From CAZPBN01 sp964584935 (GTDB lineage: Bacteria; Acidobacteriota; Aminicenantia; Aminicenantales; Aminicenantaceae): 64,000 nt of DNA. How positions within the stretch are numbered: position 1 is the stretch's first letter; the number at the start of each line of letters is the position of its first letter. Position numbers and translations under genes: made by a program. Below the pieces are notes generated by a model. The model made no database searches, was not told the origin of the DNA, and saw only the letters and a program-made list of their open reading frames with translations. Positions 26,258 through 35,789 of the stretch are shown piece after piece. The stretch is from the NCBI GenBank assembly GCA_964584935.1, contig CAZPBN010000013.1, positions 30,069-94,068 on the forward strand. Direction: 5' to 3'.

Positions 26258-28804
26258 ATGATAGATGAACAAAAGCTAAAAAATATTTTGAAAGAAGTCA
26301 GAAAACCGGGGAGGTATACGGGTGGAGAATGGAATGAAGTCAAAAAGGATTTTCGAAGCGTAAAGGTAAAAATCGCTTTGGTCTTTCCGGATGTCTATGA
26401 AATAGGGATGTCTCACCTTGGACAGAAAATACTTTATTCTATCTTGAATGAGGATCCCGATATTCTGGCAGAACGGGTTTATACACCGGGGTTGGACTTT
26501 GAAGAAAAAATTGGGACACAGGATTTGACTCTTTTTTCTCTTGAAAATAAAATCCCTCTTTCAAAATTTGATATTTTAGGATTTTCCCTTCTTTATGAAC
26601 TGAATTATTCGAATATATTGACTGTACTGGATCTAGGAAATATTCCTCTATATTCCTCGGAAAGGTTCAATATGACTCCCCTCATTATAGGCGGGGGGCC
26701 AGCAGCTTTTAATCCGGAACCAGTTTCCGAGATATTTGATTTATTTTTGGTAGGAGACGGAGAAGAAGCATTTCTTGAAATCATAAAAGAGTTTGAACAT
26801 CTCAAAAAAGAGACGAACGATAAGCAAGAAGTGCTTAAAGAGTTAAGCAGAATCAAAGGTGTTTATATCCCTTGTTTTTACAAATCCTTTTTTCCTAATA
26901 ACTCATTATTACAGGCAGTAAAACCGGTCAATGATGCACCGGAGAAAATAAAAAAAAGAATTATATCTCCTTTCAATCAATCCTATTTTCCGGAGAAAAT
27001 ATTAGTTCCCAACATCAGAACTATTTTTGATAGAGTTTCTTTAGAAGTAGCAAGAGGATGTCCTCAAAAATGCCGTTTTTGTCAGGCGTCATCCCTATAT
27101 TTTCCATATAGGGCCAGAAATCCGTCCTTTATTGTTAAAAATGCCTTAAGCAATTTGAAGAATACAGGTTATGAAGAGCTGTCACTAACCTCTCTTTCCA
27201 TAAGCGACTATCCTATATTGGACACAATCGTTGAAGAGCTAATGAGAAGACTCAATAAGAAAAAAATATCACTTTCTTTATCTTCATTAAGACCCAAGGG
27301 ACTTTCCTCTAGCATAGCTGAAAATATTATAAAAGTAAGAAAAACCGGTTTCACTGTTGTCCCAGAAGCAGGAACAGAAAGATTGCGCCGGGTAATCAAT
27401 AAAAATCTTAGTGATGAAGAACTTTTTAATGCTGTGACCAATGCTTTTTCTAAAGGGTGGAGACTTATCAAATTGTATTTTATGGTTGGACTTCCCACAG
27501 AAACAGAGGAAGATTTACATGGAATGATCGATTTGATCAAGGACGTAATAAAGTATGGATACAAATATCTAAAGAAATCTCCTAAAATCAATTTAAGCAT
27601 AGCTTCCTTTATTCCAAAAGCACACACACCGTTCCAATGGCTTGCCATGGAAGATGAAGATGCATTGATAGAAAAACAGAGATATATTAAATCCGAACTA
27701 AAAAAATATCCTTTTGTGAGAATTAAATGGCATCCTGTTAAGAATTCCCTATTGGAAGCAATTTTTTCCAGAGGAGACAGAAGATTATCAAAAGTATTAT
27801 TTCGGGCGTGGAAAATGGGAGCACGATTTGATAGCTGGAGTGATTGTTTTGATATGAATATTTGGGAAAAAAGTTTTGAACAAGAAAATATTGATTATAA
27901 GATTTATCTATCCTCCTTGGATACAAAAAGCGTTCTTCCTTGGGAGCATATTGATACAGGAATCAAAAAGTCTCACTTGATTAAAGAATTGAATAAAGCA
28001 TGGAATGAAAAATATACATATTCATGTATTGATAATGATTGCCAATTATGCGGGGGGTGTTCTCTGGGGCATATGATTGAATATGATGTCCCCAACCAAA
28101 TCAATGTTCCTGAAGAAAAGACGGAATATTTTGGGGAAAAGAAAAAAGAATGGATCATTTACCGTGCCACTTACTTGAAATGTCATCAGAGCCGTTATTT
28201 GTCTCATGTTGAATTGAGCAATGCGATACAGAGAAGTTTCCGGAGAGCAGGAATATCAATTGTTCATTCCCAGGGTTTTCATCCCAAAATGATTTTATCT
28301 TTTTTACCTGCCCTTCCTCTTGGGATGGAGGGAAAAGAAGAGATGTTGGAATTTAAGTCTTATTATTTTTTTAATAAAAAAAATTTTCTAAAGAGGATAA
28401 ACAAATATTTACCCTCCGGGCTTGAATTCATAGATTTGGAAAAAATAAAAAAATCAAAATTCACCTTGAATAAAAATATCAAAACATTTGTTTATTCCCT
28501 TGATTTGAATAATGAGGAGGTCAAAAAAGCAATAGGAAGTGTGCTAGGGAAAGAAAAATTGTTCAGTCCTGATTATTATTTTGAAATCTTAGACAAAAGA
28601 ATAGAAGAGTACTTGGTTCAAAAAAAAGAAGAAGTTATAGAAAAAATATATATAGAAAGAAAAATAAACAAATTATTTATTCACATAAATTTTTATCAGC
28701 AGAAACAAATACGTCCGCATGACATCGTGAAAGACCTGCTTCCAATCGATAATCCTGTTTTTTCAATGGCTAGAGAAAAAACATTTATGAATGAATTAAA
28801 TTGA
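26258..28804 (+). CDS. Radical SAM protein fused to DUF2344 domain (TIGR03960/TIGR03936 type)
   Basis: An 848-residue two-part protein. The N-terminal part has a B12-binding-like region and a radical SAM domain whose cluster motif is CPQKCRFC (CxxxCxxC, about residues 268-275). The C-terminal part, from about residue 630, is DUF2344 (YLSHVELSNAIQRSFRRAGI). The fusion is a known uncharacterised family; in many bacteria it lies near rodA or ribonuclease G genes, and here it follows rodA. A second Cys group (CIDNDCQLCGGC, near residue 590) may bind another cluster. The substrate is unknown. Confidence 0.9.
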   Translation: MIDEQKLKNILKEVRKPGRYTGGEWNEVKKDFRSVKVKIALVFPDVYEIGMSHLGQKILYSILNEDPDILAERVYTPGLDFEEKIGTQDLTLFSLENKIPLSKFDILGFSLLYELNYSNILTVLDLGNIPLYSSERFNMTPLIIGGGPAAFNPEPVSEIFDLFLVGDGEEAFLEIIKEFEHLKKETNDKQEVLKELSRIKGVYIPCFYKSFFPNNSLLQAVKPVNDAPEKIKKRIISPFNQSYFPEKILVPNIRTIFDRVSLEVARGCPQKCRFCQASSLYFPYRARNPSFIVKNALSNLKNTGYEELSLTSLSISDYPILDTIVEELMRRLNKKKISLSLSSLRPKGLSSSIAENIIKVRKTGFTVVPEAGTERLRRVINKNLSDEELFNAVTNAFSKGWRLIKLYFMVGLPTETEEDLHGMIDLIKDVIKYGYKYLKKSPKINLSIASFIPKAHTPFQWLAMEDEDALIEKQRYIKSELKKYPFVRIKWHPVKNSLLEAIFSRGDRRLSKVLFRAWKMGARFDSWSDCFDMNIWEKSFEQENIDYKIYLSSLDTKSVLPWEHIDTGIKKSHLIKELNKAWNEKYTYSCIDNDCQLCGGCSLGHMIEYDVPNQINVPEEKTEYFGEKKKEWIIYRATYLKCHQSRYLSHVELSNAIQRSFRRAGISIVHSQGFHPKMILSFLPALPLGMEGKEEMLEFKSYYFFNKKNFLKRINKYLPSGLEFIDLEKIKKSKFTLNKNIKTFVYSLDLNNEEVKKAIGSVLGKEKLFSPDYYFEILDKRIEEYLVQKKEEVIEKIYIERKINKLFIHINFYQQKQIRPHDIVKDLLPIDNPVFSMAREKTFMNELN

Positions 28805-28830
28805 CATCCTGTGGTAAACTCAGATATGAT
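28801..28830 (+). promoter_or_regulatory. Sigma70-type promoter for the acyl-CoA dehydrogenase gene
   Basis: TTGACA (28801-28806) overlaps the stop of the radical SAM gene; TATGAT (28825-28830) follows after 18 nt. The gene start at 28873 has AAGGAGG. One mismatch to consensus in the -10 box. Confidence 0.6.
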
Positions 28831-28872
28831 AAGTCGAATTAATATAATAGAAAAATCAATAAGGAGGTTAGA

Positions 28873-30027
28873 GTGATTGATTTTAGTTTGACAGATGAAC
28901 AGCTTGCACTGCAAAAGACAGCCAGGGAATTTGCCATCAACGAGATGAGACCCAATGCAGCCAAATATGATAAAGGTGATGAATATCCGGATGAAATCAT
29001 AAAAAAAGCTTTTGATGTTGGATTTGTAACTTGTCAAATTCCAAAAGAATATGGAGGTGGAGGATTAAGCCATGTGGATACGGTCGTTGTCAGTGAAGAG
29101 TTGGCATATGGATGTGCGGGAATGTATACCACTATCATGGCAAGTAATTTAGCGTTCACACCAATCATTGATTTTGGCACAGACGAACAAAAAAAGAAGT
29201 TTCTTGCTCCCTATACAAAAGAAATGGGGCTTTCAGCTTTTTGCCTGACCGAGAGGGAAGCTGGTTCAGATGCCGGAGCACTAAAGACAAAAGCAGAAAA
29301 AGTTGGCAACGAATATATCGTTAACGGATCAAAGTGCTTTACCACAAATGGGGGGATTTCCGAGATCTATGTTGTTTTTGCCAACTCAAATCCAGATAAA
29401 GGAAAAAGAGGAATCAGTGCGTTCATTGTCCCTAAGGACACTCCTGGAATAACTATAGGAAAAGTGGAAGATAAAATGGGACACAGAGCTTCCAATACTG
29501 TTGAAATGTTTTTCGATGATGTGAAAGTTCCAGCTGAGAATTTATTAGGAAAAGAAGGGATGGGTTTTATTATTGCTTTGAACACTCTGGATAGCACCAG
29601 GGCTCCGGTTGGGGCTGCAGGCGTAGGATTGGCAAAAGCTGCGATGGAGCACGCCGTCGAGTATTCAAAAACAAGAGTTCAATTCAAAAAACCAATTGCC
29701 TTGTTTCAGGATATAGCATTTAAGATTGCAAATATGGCAACAAAAATCAATGCAGCCCGCCATCTGGTGAGACATGCGGCATGGTTGAGAGATAATAATA
29801 AACCATGTGGAAAAGAATCCGCTATGGCGAAATCATTCGGTTCTGATGCGGCAATGAGTGTCTCCAGTGAAGCATTGGAGATATTTGGAGGATACGGTTA
29901 TATGAAAGATTATCCAATGGAGAAATTAATGAGAGACGCTAAGCTCCTTCAGATTTATGAAGGCACCAATTCGATCCAGAGATTGGTCATTTCCAGAGAA
30001 GTCATTGGACAGATAAAGACAGATTGA
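28873..30027 (+). CDS. Acyl-CoA dehydrogenase
   Basis: An FAD enzyme introducing an alpha-beta double bond into acyl-CoA during fatty- or branched-chain amino-acid breakdown. The 384-residue protein has the family signature CLTEREAGSDAGAL, the FAD-binding block and the catalytic-Glu region LQIYEGTNSIQRL, where the Glu of YEGT is in the short/medium-chain position. The start is GTG with AAGGAGG. It stands alone; no electron-transfer flavoprotein genes are in the window. Chain-length preference cannot be read from sequence, but amino-acid catabolism would fit the peptidase-rich setting. Confidence 0.93.
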   Translation: MIDFSLTDEQLALQKTAREFAINEMRPNAAKYDKGDEYPDEIIKKAFDVGFVTCQIPKEYGGGGLSHVDTVVVSEELAYGCAGMYTTIMASNLAFTPIIDFGTDEQKKKFLAPYTKEMGLSAFCLTEREAGSDAGALKTKAEKVGNEYIVNGSKCFTTNGGISEIYVVFANSNPDKGKRGISAFIVPKDTPGITIGKVEDKMGHRASNTVEMFFDDVKVPAENLLGKEGMGFIIALNTLDSTRAPVGAAGVGLAKAAMEHAVEYSKTRVQFKKPIALFQDIAFKIANMATKINAARHLVRHAAWLRDNNKPCGKESAMAKSFGSDAAMSVSSEALEIFGGYGYMKDYPMEKLMRDAKLLQIYEGTNSIQRLVISREVIGQIKTD

Positions 30028-30126
30028 TAAAAAGTGTGGAATTAGTCGTAAACACAGAAGAGATTTAATATAAATAATAATTGGATACTGTAATTTTTAA
30101 ATGTCTGTTTGTTGAGAGAATAATTA

Positions 30127-30525
30127 TTAAGGTGTTGTTGTTTCTTCGAATTTCTCAGGGATCATGGCAAGTGTTTCAACACCTGCTCCTTTTGCAATGT
30201 CAATCAGTTTAATAACTCGTGAAAAGGGAACCGTGGATTCTGCTTTGATGAATATTGTTTTATCCTCACGGTCTGAATACTGATTTCTTAAAAAAGTTTC
30301 TACCTCGTTGAATGCCATATATTGTTGGTTCACATCCACTCTCATATCATTGTGAAGGGTCATCACAATAACTCCCAGAGGAGTGGATGATGATTCTTGG
30401 GTGGTCTCTGGAAGGTTTACATCAATACCTCTTTGAACAATAGGTGTGATGACCATAAAAATGATTAATAAAACCAATAGGACATCACAAAGAGGAACTA
30501 CATTTGGTTCTGCTTTACTTGGCAT
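30127..30525 (-). CDS. ExbD/TolR-family biopolymer transport protein
   Basis: A 132-residue inner-membrane protein with a short cytoplasmic N-terminus, one helix carrying the essential Asp (PLCDVLLVLLIIFMV, Asp14), and a periplasmic domain. With an ExbB-type channel it uses the proton gradient to energise TonB or Tol. The partner exbB/tolQ is not adjacent, although a TonB-dependent receptor is encoded about 20 kb away. The ATG follows AAGGAGG and a good promoter. Confidence 0.9.
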   Translation of the reverse strand: MPSKAEPNVVPLCDVLLVLLIIFMVITPIVQRGIDVNLPETTQESSSTPLGVIVMTLHNDMRVDVNQQYMAFNEVETFLRNQYSDREDKTIFIKAESTVPFSRVIKLIDIAKGAGVETLAMIPEKFEETTTP

Positions 30526-30560
30526 GGAATCCTCCTTACGATCAACATTTTCAGATATTT

Positions 30561-30590
30561 ATTCTACGATATTTGTTTTGAGTTTGTCAA
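30561..30590 (-). promoter_or_regulatory. Sigma70-type promoter for the ExbD gene
   Basis: On the minus strand, TTGACA (plus 30585-30590) and TAGAAT (plus 30561-30566) are separated by 18 nt, about 35 nt upstream of the ATG. Confidence 0.55.
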
Positions 30591-30760
30591 TGAAATAATA
30601 AATGAAGTTCCGACCCCGTATCGGGCTTCATTCCTTTGATTGCTTAATGGGAAAGTATAGTATAAAAAGATCTAGTTGAGGGAGCCTGTAAAATGTGATA
30701 CTCGTAAATAAAATGTTATAATATGAATTGATGCATATAAAATATTTTTGAGGAGGGAAT

Positions 30761-31033
30761 ATGAAAGAATTAAAAATCGAAGTCGAAGAAGTCAAAGAAA
30801 GATGTGGAGCTAAACATAAAAAAGGAGATACATTTTATATAAGAGGAGAAGGAACAGTAGAAATAGGGAAAGGAAAAAAATTATGTGTGTATGCCTTAAA
30901 CAGTTTGATTCCTTTTCTGGTTGGAAAACAGAGAGAAGATGAGCTTCCTAATGATGATTGGATTGCTGAAACAGAATTTCTTTGTTGTCCCGATCCAAAA
31001 GGGGTTGTCTTTCGAATAACCACCTTACCTTAA
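30761..31033 (+). CDS. TIGR04076-family protein
   Basis: A 90-residue soluble protein resembling the TIGR04076 family: it begins with a strand pattern containing VKERCGAKHKKGDTFYI and ends with FLCCPDPKGVVFRI, both typical. Conserved cysteines (Cys20 and the CC pair near the C-terminus) suggest metal binding or redox chemistry, but no function is established. The ATG follows GAGGAGG. It is isolated, followed directly by a nonamer repeat array. Confidence 0.75.
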   Translation: MKELKIEVEEVKERCGAKHKKGDTFYIRGEGTVEIGKGKKLCVYALNSLIPFLVGKQREDELPNDDWIAETEFLCCPDPKGVVFRITTLP

Positions 31034-31034
31034 G

Positions 31035-31148
31035 AGTTTATCGCGTCTATCTGGTCGATTTCGTCCATTTAGTCGATTTCGTCTTTTTAGTCTATTTGGT
31101 CCTTTTGGTCTATCTAGTCTTTTTGGTCTATTTAGTTTGTTTCGTTAT
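31035..31148 (-). repeat. Degenerate 9-bp tandem array (composite repeat, copy C, reversed)
   Basis: About twelve units of the 9-bp repeat, read on the minus strand as TAGACCAAA, AAGACTAGA, TAGACTAAA, AGGACCAAA, TCGACTAAA and so on. The matching GTGGGACTGGTC word is at 31198-31212 in the same relative order as in copy A but inverted. It lies just after the TIGR04076 gene and may extend its transcript. Confidence 0.8.
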
Positions 31149-31428
31149 TTGAGTTTTTTCGTGTTGTTTGAAGTAATCGCATCTGCTTTGATTATTCAAG
31201 ACCAGTCCCACCATATGTTGTTGTCTGGCTTGACCGGACAATCCATATTCCAATTCCTATATCAAAATGTATTTTATAGGGAGATATAATAAGAAGTTGT
31301 GGATTAAAATAAAAGGAAATCGTATCCTTTAGAGTTTGAAAAAACAAACAAATTAAAAAAAGGGGGACACGCTTTCATGAGCAAGTATAAAGAGGCTCGA
31401 TTCCCGTATCGGCCTGCGTTTAATGCAT

Positions 31429-32478
31429 TTATAGGATTAATGTTTTGATTGTTTTTTCCCAAGTCAATTGAGAAATAAACTCAAAGGCGTTTTGTCCCAT
31501 TTGTTCAGCTAGATTTTTTTCTTCAGCAAGCCTGTCGATTTTTTCAGCGATTTTTTTTGGATCGGGATCGGCAATAAATCCTGTTTGGTTATTTTTTACC
31601 AGCTCCGATGGCCCCCCGCTGTCTGAAGTAGTTATAACTGCTTTTTTACAGGAAAAAGCTTCTCCTGTGACAAAACCATAGTCTTCTCGCAAAGGGGCAA
31701 AAAAAACAGCAAGACAACGGGCATAATGATCCAGAACAGTTTGTTCATCAGCAGGACCAAGCATTATAACTTTGTTTTCAAGATGATTTTCTTTAATTTT
31801 ATTTTCCAATCGTTCTTTATCAGGCCCCACACCAATTATGAAAGCTTTGAGTTCTTTATTTTTTAAGTAAGCAAAAGCATCTATGAGAAGGTCAAGCCTT
31901 TTTAGCTCATGAAGTCTTGAAACCGAAAATATGAAATTTTGATACGAGTCTGTGCGATAATTTCTTGGTGGGGGAGGAGGGTAGAGAACCGTTGACGTGA
32001 TGTTACCCCATTTTATAAGACGGGATTGAATGGTTCTTGACTGAGCGTATAATTTTGTAACATTATGTTTGAGGAGATACGCATCTATAAAATGAAAAAT
32101 CTTCCTGTTTATATTTTGTTTGATTTTGGACTTCAATTTCAGAGAAGAATTCAATAGATCCCAGAGGTCATAGTATTCTCTCATCCTATGATTGAGCCAA
32201 CAGACATGCAAGGGGTGTTTGACAGCGTAACTGGGATACCGAAGGGAAATGATTTGATTGATTCTCTGCCCCAGTCCATTTTCCTCCACATCAATGAGGC
32301 GGGTTGCCAGGTAGGCTTGATACTGCTTTCCGAACCTGTTTTGGGGAGTCAAAATAAGAGCAGCTTCATGTCCATACTCATTGAGAGCCTGGATTATGCT
32401 CCGTGCAATGATGAGATGTCCTCCTTCAGCAAAAGGAACATCAGAAGTTACAACCCCTATTCGTTTTCCTCTTTTCAT
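31429..32478 (-). CDS. Glycosyltransferase, GT4-like (group 1)
   Basis: A 349-residue GT-B enzyme that moves a sugar from a nucleotide donor. The N-terminal Rossmann half starts KRIGVVTSDVPFAEGGH (loop with Gly-Gly for the acceptor/donor site); the C-terminal half has FSVSRLHELKRLDLLIDAF, VIMLGPADE and the donor-site Glu region EDYGFVTGEAFSCKKAVI (EX7E-like). I chose the ATG at 32478; a TTG at 32496 would add six residues. Polysaccharide or glycan synthesis is likely, but the product is unknown. It is monocistronic. Confidence 0.88.
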   Translation of the reverse strand: MKRGKRIGVVTSDVPFAEGGHLIIARSIIQALNEYGHEAALILTPQNRFGKQYQAYLATRLIDVEENGLGQRINQIISLRYPSYAVKHPLHVCWLNHRMREYYDLWDLLNSSLKLKSKIKQNINRKIFHFIDAYLLKHNVTKLYAQSRTIQSRLIKWGNITSTVLYPPPPPRNYRTDSYQNFIFSVSRLHELKRLDLLIDAFAYLKNKELKAFIIGVGPDKERLENKIKENHLENKVIMLGPADEQTVLDHYARCLAVFFAPLREDYGFVTGEAFSCKKAVITTSDSGGPSELVKNNQTGFIADPDPKKIAEKIDRLAEEKNLAEQMGQNAFEFISQLTWEKTIKTLIL

Positions 32479-32574
32479 ATTGAAGGTAGATATCAAAAAA
32501 ATGACAAAAATAAGATTAAGGATTCCATTGTTTCATGACTCATGAATGGAACAACATAAATAATAAATTAATTA

Positions 32575-32970
32575 TTAGCTCAATGTTTCAATCGTTTTTT
32601 TATTGTTGTTCGTGTTAAAAACCAATAAAGTTATTCCTGAACTTGAAGATGTTCCGTAACAATACTTCACGTCAATGTTGGCATTTCCCAACAACGCGCC
32701 GATTTCGGCTCCAGCTCCTATGTGGTCTTCAACTTGAATAAGAACCACTTTATTCATTTTTACCTTGTATCCTAAAAGCTTCAATGATTTTTCAGCTTTA
32801 TTATTATCAGAAGCAACTAGAAAAAATTTTCCTTTGTCATCTTCAGAATAAGAACATAGAGCTTTGAGATTGACTCCAGCATTTGCCAATGTCCCTAGAA
32901 CACGTCCCAAAATTCCTGGTTCATTGGGAGTGATAACCTGAAGTTCCGTTCCTATTTTTACTTTATGCAA
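32575..32970 (-). CDS. Tandem ACT-domain protein
   Basis: A 131-residue protein of two ACT-like modules (about residues 8-66 and 75-130): GTELQVITPNEPGILGRVLGTLANAGVNLKAL is the typical first ACT helix/loop that binds amino acids. No catalytic domain is attached, so it is probably a small-molecule sensor. The TTG start has GGAGG 5 nt upstream. No amino-acid biosynthesis gene is adjacent. Confidence 0.8.
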   Translation of the reverse strand: MHKVKIGTELQVITPNEPGILGRVLGTLANAGVNLKALCSYSEDDKGKFFLVASDNNKAEKSLKLLGYKVKMNKVVLIQVEDHIGAGAEIGALLGNANIDVKYCYGTSSSSGITLLVFNTNNNKKTIETLS

Positions 32971-33092
32971 CTATTCCTCCAAGTTTAAAAATCAATTATA
33001 ACAAAAAGATGCGATTATAGCCAATAGTCTGTTAAAATCAAGTTAATTTTTTGCAAAAACTCATATTTTTTTACAATTTTATCCATTTTCTC

Positions 33093-33121
33093 TTGACAAA
33101 AGTTTATTTTTGTATTTAATT
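33093..33121 (+). promoter_or_regulatory. Sigma70-type promoter for the PKD-barrel gene
   Basis: TTGACA (33093-33098) is perfect; TTAATT (33116-33121) follows after 17 nt, about 55 nt before the ATG, which has AAGGAGG. Confidence 0.5.
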
Positions 33122-33177
33122 AATAACAAAACATTTAATCATTTGGGTTAAATAAATAATTTAAAAAGGAGGTAGGG

Positions 33178-34620
33178 ATGAAAAATAAAAAAATCGTCCT
33201 CTTCGTTATTGGTATTTTGATTCTTTTTACATTGAGCTCTTTTGCTGAAACTAAGAAATTAAAACAAATCGGGCGCTACACTCTTATCCGTGTCAAAGGA
33301 GAAGTTCCGACCGGCGAAATTATGAAAACCATTCTCGACAAATATGCGGGAGATATCAAATATGGTTTTGATTTGGTTGGGCATGGTGATTTATATCTGC
33401 CGTTTATGGAGCAAATAAAAGAAGCTTCTCTAGAAGAAGAAACTTTACCCATTGGACAGAAGTTTGTGTGGATGTTCTTTCGCTCAAACGGAAAGGTAAA
33501 AGTTGTCGAAGATCTTGAATGGGCTGGGGATGCCCCGCTTCCCGTTTATGTGTTTAAGGTTAGAAAAGATTACAAATTATACACATTTGTTATGCCTAAA
33601 CCTTGTGGGAATATTGCTCTGGTCAAGGTTGAGGAAGCCCCGGGAATTCCAATCTGTGATATTGTGGTAACTCCAGAAAAAGCTAATGTGAACGATCCCA
33701 TAACTGTGGATATGAGTGGTTCTGAAAATGCAGAGAAAATGCTGGTGGATGTTTATGATGAACAGGGAGAGAAAGTGGATTCAAAAACTCTGACCAAAGA
33801 TTCTCCCAAATGGCAAACCAGTTTTAGTAAACCCGGCAAGTATGATTTCAAACCAGTTGTGTATAATATCAACGAAGAAGCTTCTCAGAATCCTTGTGAA
33901 ACCACATTATACATAAATTATCCTCCAACCTGTTTGCTGGAAGTTTATCCCGATACAATTAAGGTAGGAGAACCCATCACCCTTGATGCCACTGGTTCGG
34001 AAGATCCCGATGGAACAATAAATAAAGTGGATTTTGAAATCGCAGATGAGGAAGGAAATGTCCTGGTTCGGAATTCAACCACAGAAGAGCCTTATATCTG
34101 GAAATACACAATGGATGAAGCCGGAAATTTTTCTGCAAAAGTTCTTGTTTATGATGATTTTGGAGCTGTCTCGGGTCCCTGTGATGCACTATTTAAAGTG
34201 GAACAACAGAAATTCTTCTTTTTGATTGAAGCTGGTGGATTAATGGCAAAAGGAACTTATACAGGATATGCTTTTGGCCGACTTGGATTTATGTACAACA
34301 TTACTCCTGAAAAATTCAGTTTTATTCTTTCAGCAGGAGGTGCTTATCCATTAGTGAGTGGTGATCTTTGGATCCCGTTTTTCATGGGTAATGCGACCTT
34401 TAATCTCCATTTCCCTCCTGCCTATATTGGAGCAGGATTAGGTTACAGTACAAAAGAACAGGATGAGAGAGGTTCCGGACTTGATCTAGTTGGAAATATC
34501 GGTGTCGAGTTGTTTCCGCAAGGATCTATATTCTTTGAAGGAAGATTCCCTGTTGGTGGTGAAAACAGAGAAATTGCTGAGACTCACAAATTACTACTCG
34601 GTTTCAGAATGATATTCTAG
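33178..34620 (+). CDS. Outer-membrane protein with two PKD-like domains and a beta-barrel
   Basis: A 480-residue exported protein. Signal peptide about residues 1-23 (cut near SSFAE). Two immunoglobulin-like PKD domains at about 160-250 and 255-345 (VDMSGSEN; LDATGSEDPDGTI), each opening with a Cys-containing segment. A C-terminal barrel from about residue 350 ends in Phe (FRMIF), as needed for BAM-dependent insertion. Function unknown; a surface or envelope scaffold is likely. A strong terminator follows, so it is its own transcription unit. Confidence 0.85.
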   Translation: MKNKKIVLFVIGILILFTLSSFAETKKLKQIGRYTLIRVKGEVPTGEIMKTILDKYAGDIKYGFDLVGHGDLYLPFMEQIKEASLEEETLPIGQKFVWMFFRSNGKVKVVEDLEWAGDAPLPVYVFKVRKDYKLYTFVMPKPCGNIALVKVEEAPGIPICDIVVTPEKANVNDPITVDMSGSENAEKMLVDVYDEQGEKVDSKTLTKDSPKWQTSFSKPGKYDFKPVVYNINEEASQNPCETTLYINYPPTCLLEVYPDTIKVGEPITLDATGSEDPDGTINKVDFEIADEEGNVLVRNSTTEEPYIWKYTMDEAGNFSAKVLVYDDFGAVSGPCDALFKVEQQKFFFLIEAGGLMAKGTYTGYAFGRLGFMYNITPEKFSFILSAGGAYPLVSGDLWIPFFMGNATFNLHFPPAYIGAGLGYSTKEQDERGSGLDLVGNIGVELFPQGSIFFEGRFPVGGENREIAETHKLLLGFRMIF

Positions 34621-34654
34621 TTTACAAACGAAACCAGAATAGATTAAATAAAAA

Positions 34655-34685
34655 AGCCAGGGTTTTATACCCTGGCTTTTTTTTT
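34655..34685 (+). terminator. Rho-independent terminator
   Basis: An 8-bp perfect stem AGCCAGGG/CCCTGGCT with a 7-nt loop, followed by eight T and preceded by an A-run, so it could work on both strands. It lies 35 nt after the PKD-barrel stop. Confidence 0.9.
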
Positions 34686-34715
34686 AATAGAGATATTAAG
34701 AAAGTGACTGATTAA

Positions 34716-35576
34716 ATGAAAATAGCTATCATAGGGGCTGACGGACAGCTTGGCTCCGATCTAATGAAAATACTGGCAGGAGAAAAGATATTCCCTTTGT
34801 ATTATCCTGATTTTGATATAACCCAAAAAAAAAGAACAAGAGATATTCTGAACAACATGGATATTGAAGTTCTGATTAATACAGCAGCTTATCACAGAGT
34901 GGATGAGTGCGAAGACGATCCAGAGCGATCCTTCCTTGTTAATAGCATAGCGGTCAGGGATCTTTCTCTAATTTGTAAAGAAAAAAATATTATTCTTGTT
35001 CATTTTAGCACTGATTATGTTTTTGATGGAAAGAAAAAAAATCCCTATACTGAAAAAGATACCCCCAATCCATTGAGTGTGTATGCTACCAGTAAACTGG
35101 CCGGAGAATATTTTATCAAAAGTCATCTCGATAAATATTATATTATCAGAACATGCGGACTGTATGGTGAAGCGGGATGTTATGAAAAAGGATATAATTT
35201 TGTTGACAAAATAATCCATTTGGAAGAAGACGGTGAAAAGCTAAAGATAGTCAATGACCAGTTTGTGACTCCAACTTCCACAAGAGAATTGGCTGAAAAA
35301 ATATATGAACTGATTAAAACAAATCAATTTGGGCTTTATCATCTAACCAATGAGGGGGAATGTTCCTGGTATGAATTTGCATGCTGTATATTTAAGTTTC
35401 TAAACAAAGAGGCAGATATAATTCCTCTCAGTTCGGATAATTTTTTCACAAAGGCAAAACGTCCTTTGTATTCAGTTCTTGAGAATAAACACGCAAAGGA
35501 CATTGGATTAAAACCTTTCTCCCACTGGAAAGATGCCCTTTACAACTATATGATAAGAAAGAAATATATCAATTGA
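34716..35576 (+). CDS. rfbD: dTDP-4-dehydrorhamnose reductase-like protein
   Basis: A 286-residue extended SDR of the RmlD family, the last step in making dTDP-L-rhamnose. Visible: GADGQLGSDL (NAD(P) binding), STDYVFDG, catalytic YATSKLAGE (YxxxK) and PTSTRELA. Start ATG has no strong Shine-Dalgarno. The other rfb genes (A, B, C) are not in the window, so the substrate is inferred from the family alone. Rhamnose would fit surface glycan synthesis with the nearby glycosyltransferase. Confidence 0.88.
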   Translation: MKIAIIGADGQLGSDLMKILAGEKIFPLYYPDFDITQKKRTRDILNNMDIEVLINTAAYHRVDECEDDPERSFLVNSIAVRDLSLICKEKNIILVHFSTDYVFDGKKKNPYTEKDTPNPLSVYATSKLAGEYFIKSHLDKYYIIRTCGLYGEAGCYEKGYNFVDKIIHLEEDGEKLKIVNDQFVTPTSTRELAEKIYELIKTNQFGLYHLTNEGECSWYEFACCIFKFLNKEADIIPLSSDNFFTKAKRPLYSVLENKHAKDIGLKPFSHWKDALYNYMIRKKYIN

Positions 35577-35589
35577 TATTGACCGGTAT

Positions 35590-35643
35590 CGCGTTTATAG
35601 TGTTAATTGGGTTTATTGCGTTGGTAGCGTTACTTGCGTCAAT
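35590..35643 (+). repeat. Degenerate 9-bp tandem array of a different unit
   Basis: Six units of 9 bp: CGCGTTTAT, AGTGTTAAT, TGGGTTTAT, TGCGTTGGT, AGCGTTACT, TGCGTCAAT. The same period as the other nonamer arrays but a different consensus (NGNGTTNNT). It starts right after rfbD and is followed by an AAAGGGACAC word. Confidence 0.7.
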
Positions 35644-35654
35644 TGAAAATAAAG

Positions 35655-35681
35655 GGACACTTTACCTATTTACCTTATTTT
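35655..35681 (+). repeat. Dispersed 27-bp repeat, copy 1
   Basis: Begins GGACACTTTACC and ends TTACCTTATTTT. It matches 54931-54957 in the same orientation with about three mismatches over 27 bp. It directly follows the nonamer array. Confidence 0.6.
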
Positions 35682-35789
35682 AAGATGCGAGACGGCCGAA
35701 AAAAGTTATAAAAGGAGGGCCTCTTCCCAAACGGATTTCCTATATTATCATTTGTTACGAGCGTTCTCAAACGAATAAGTAAAGGTTGA

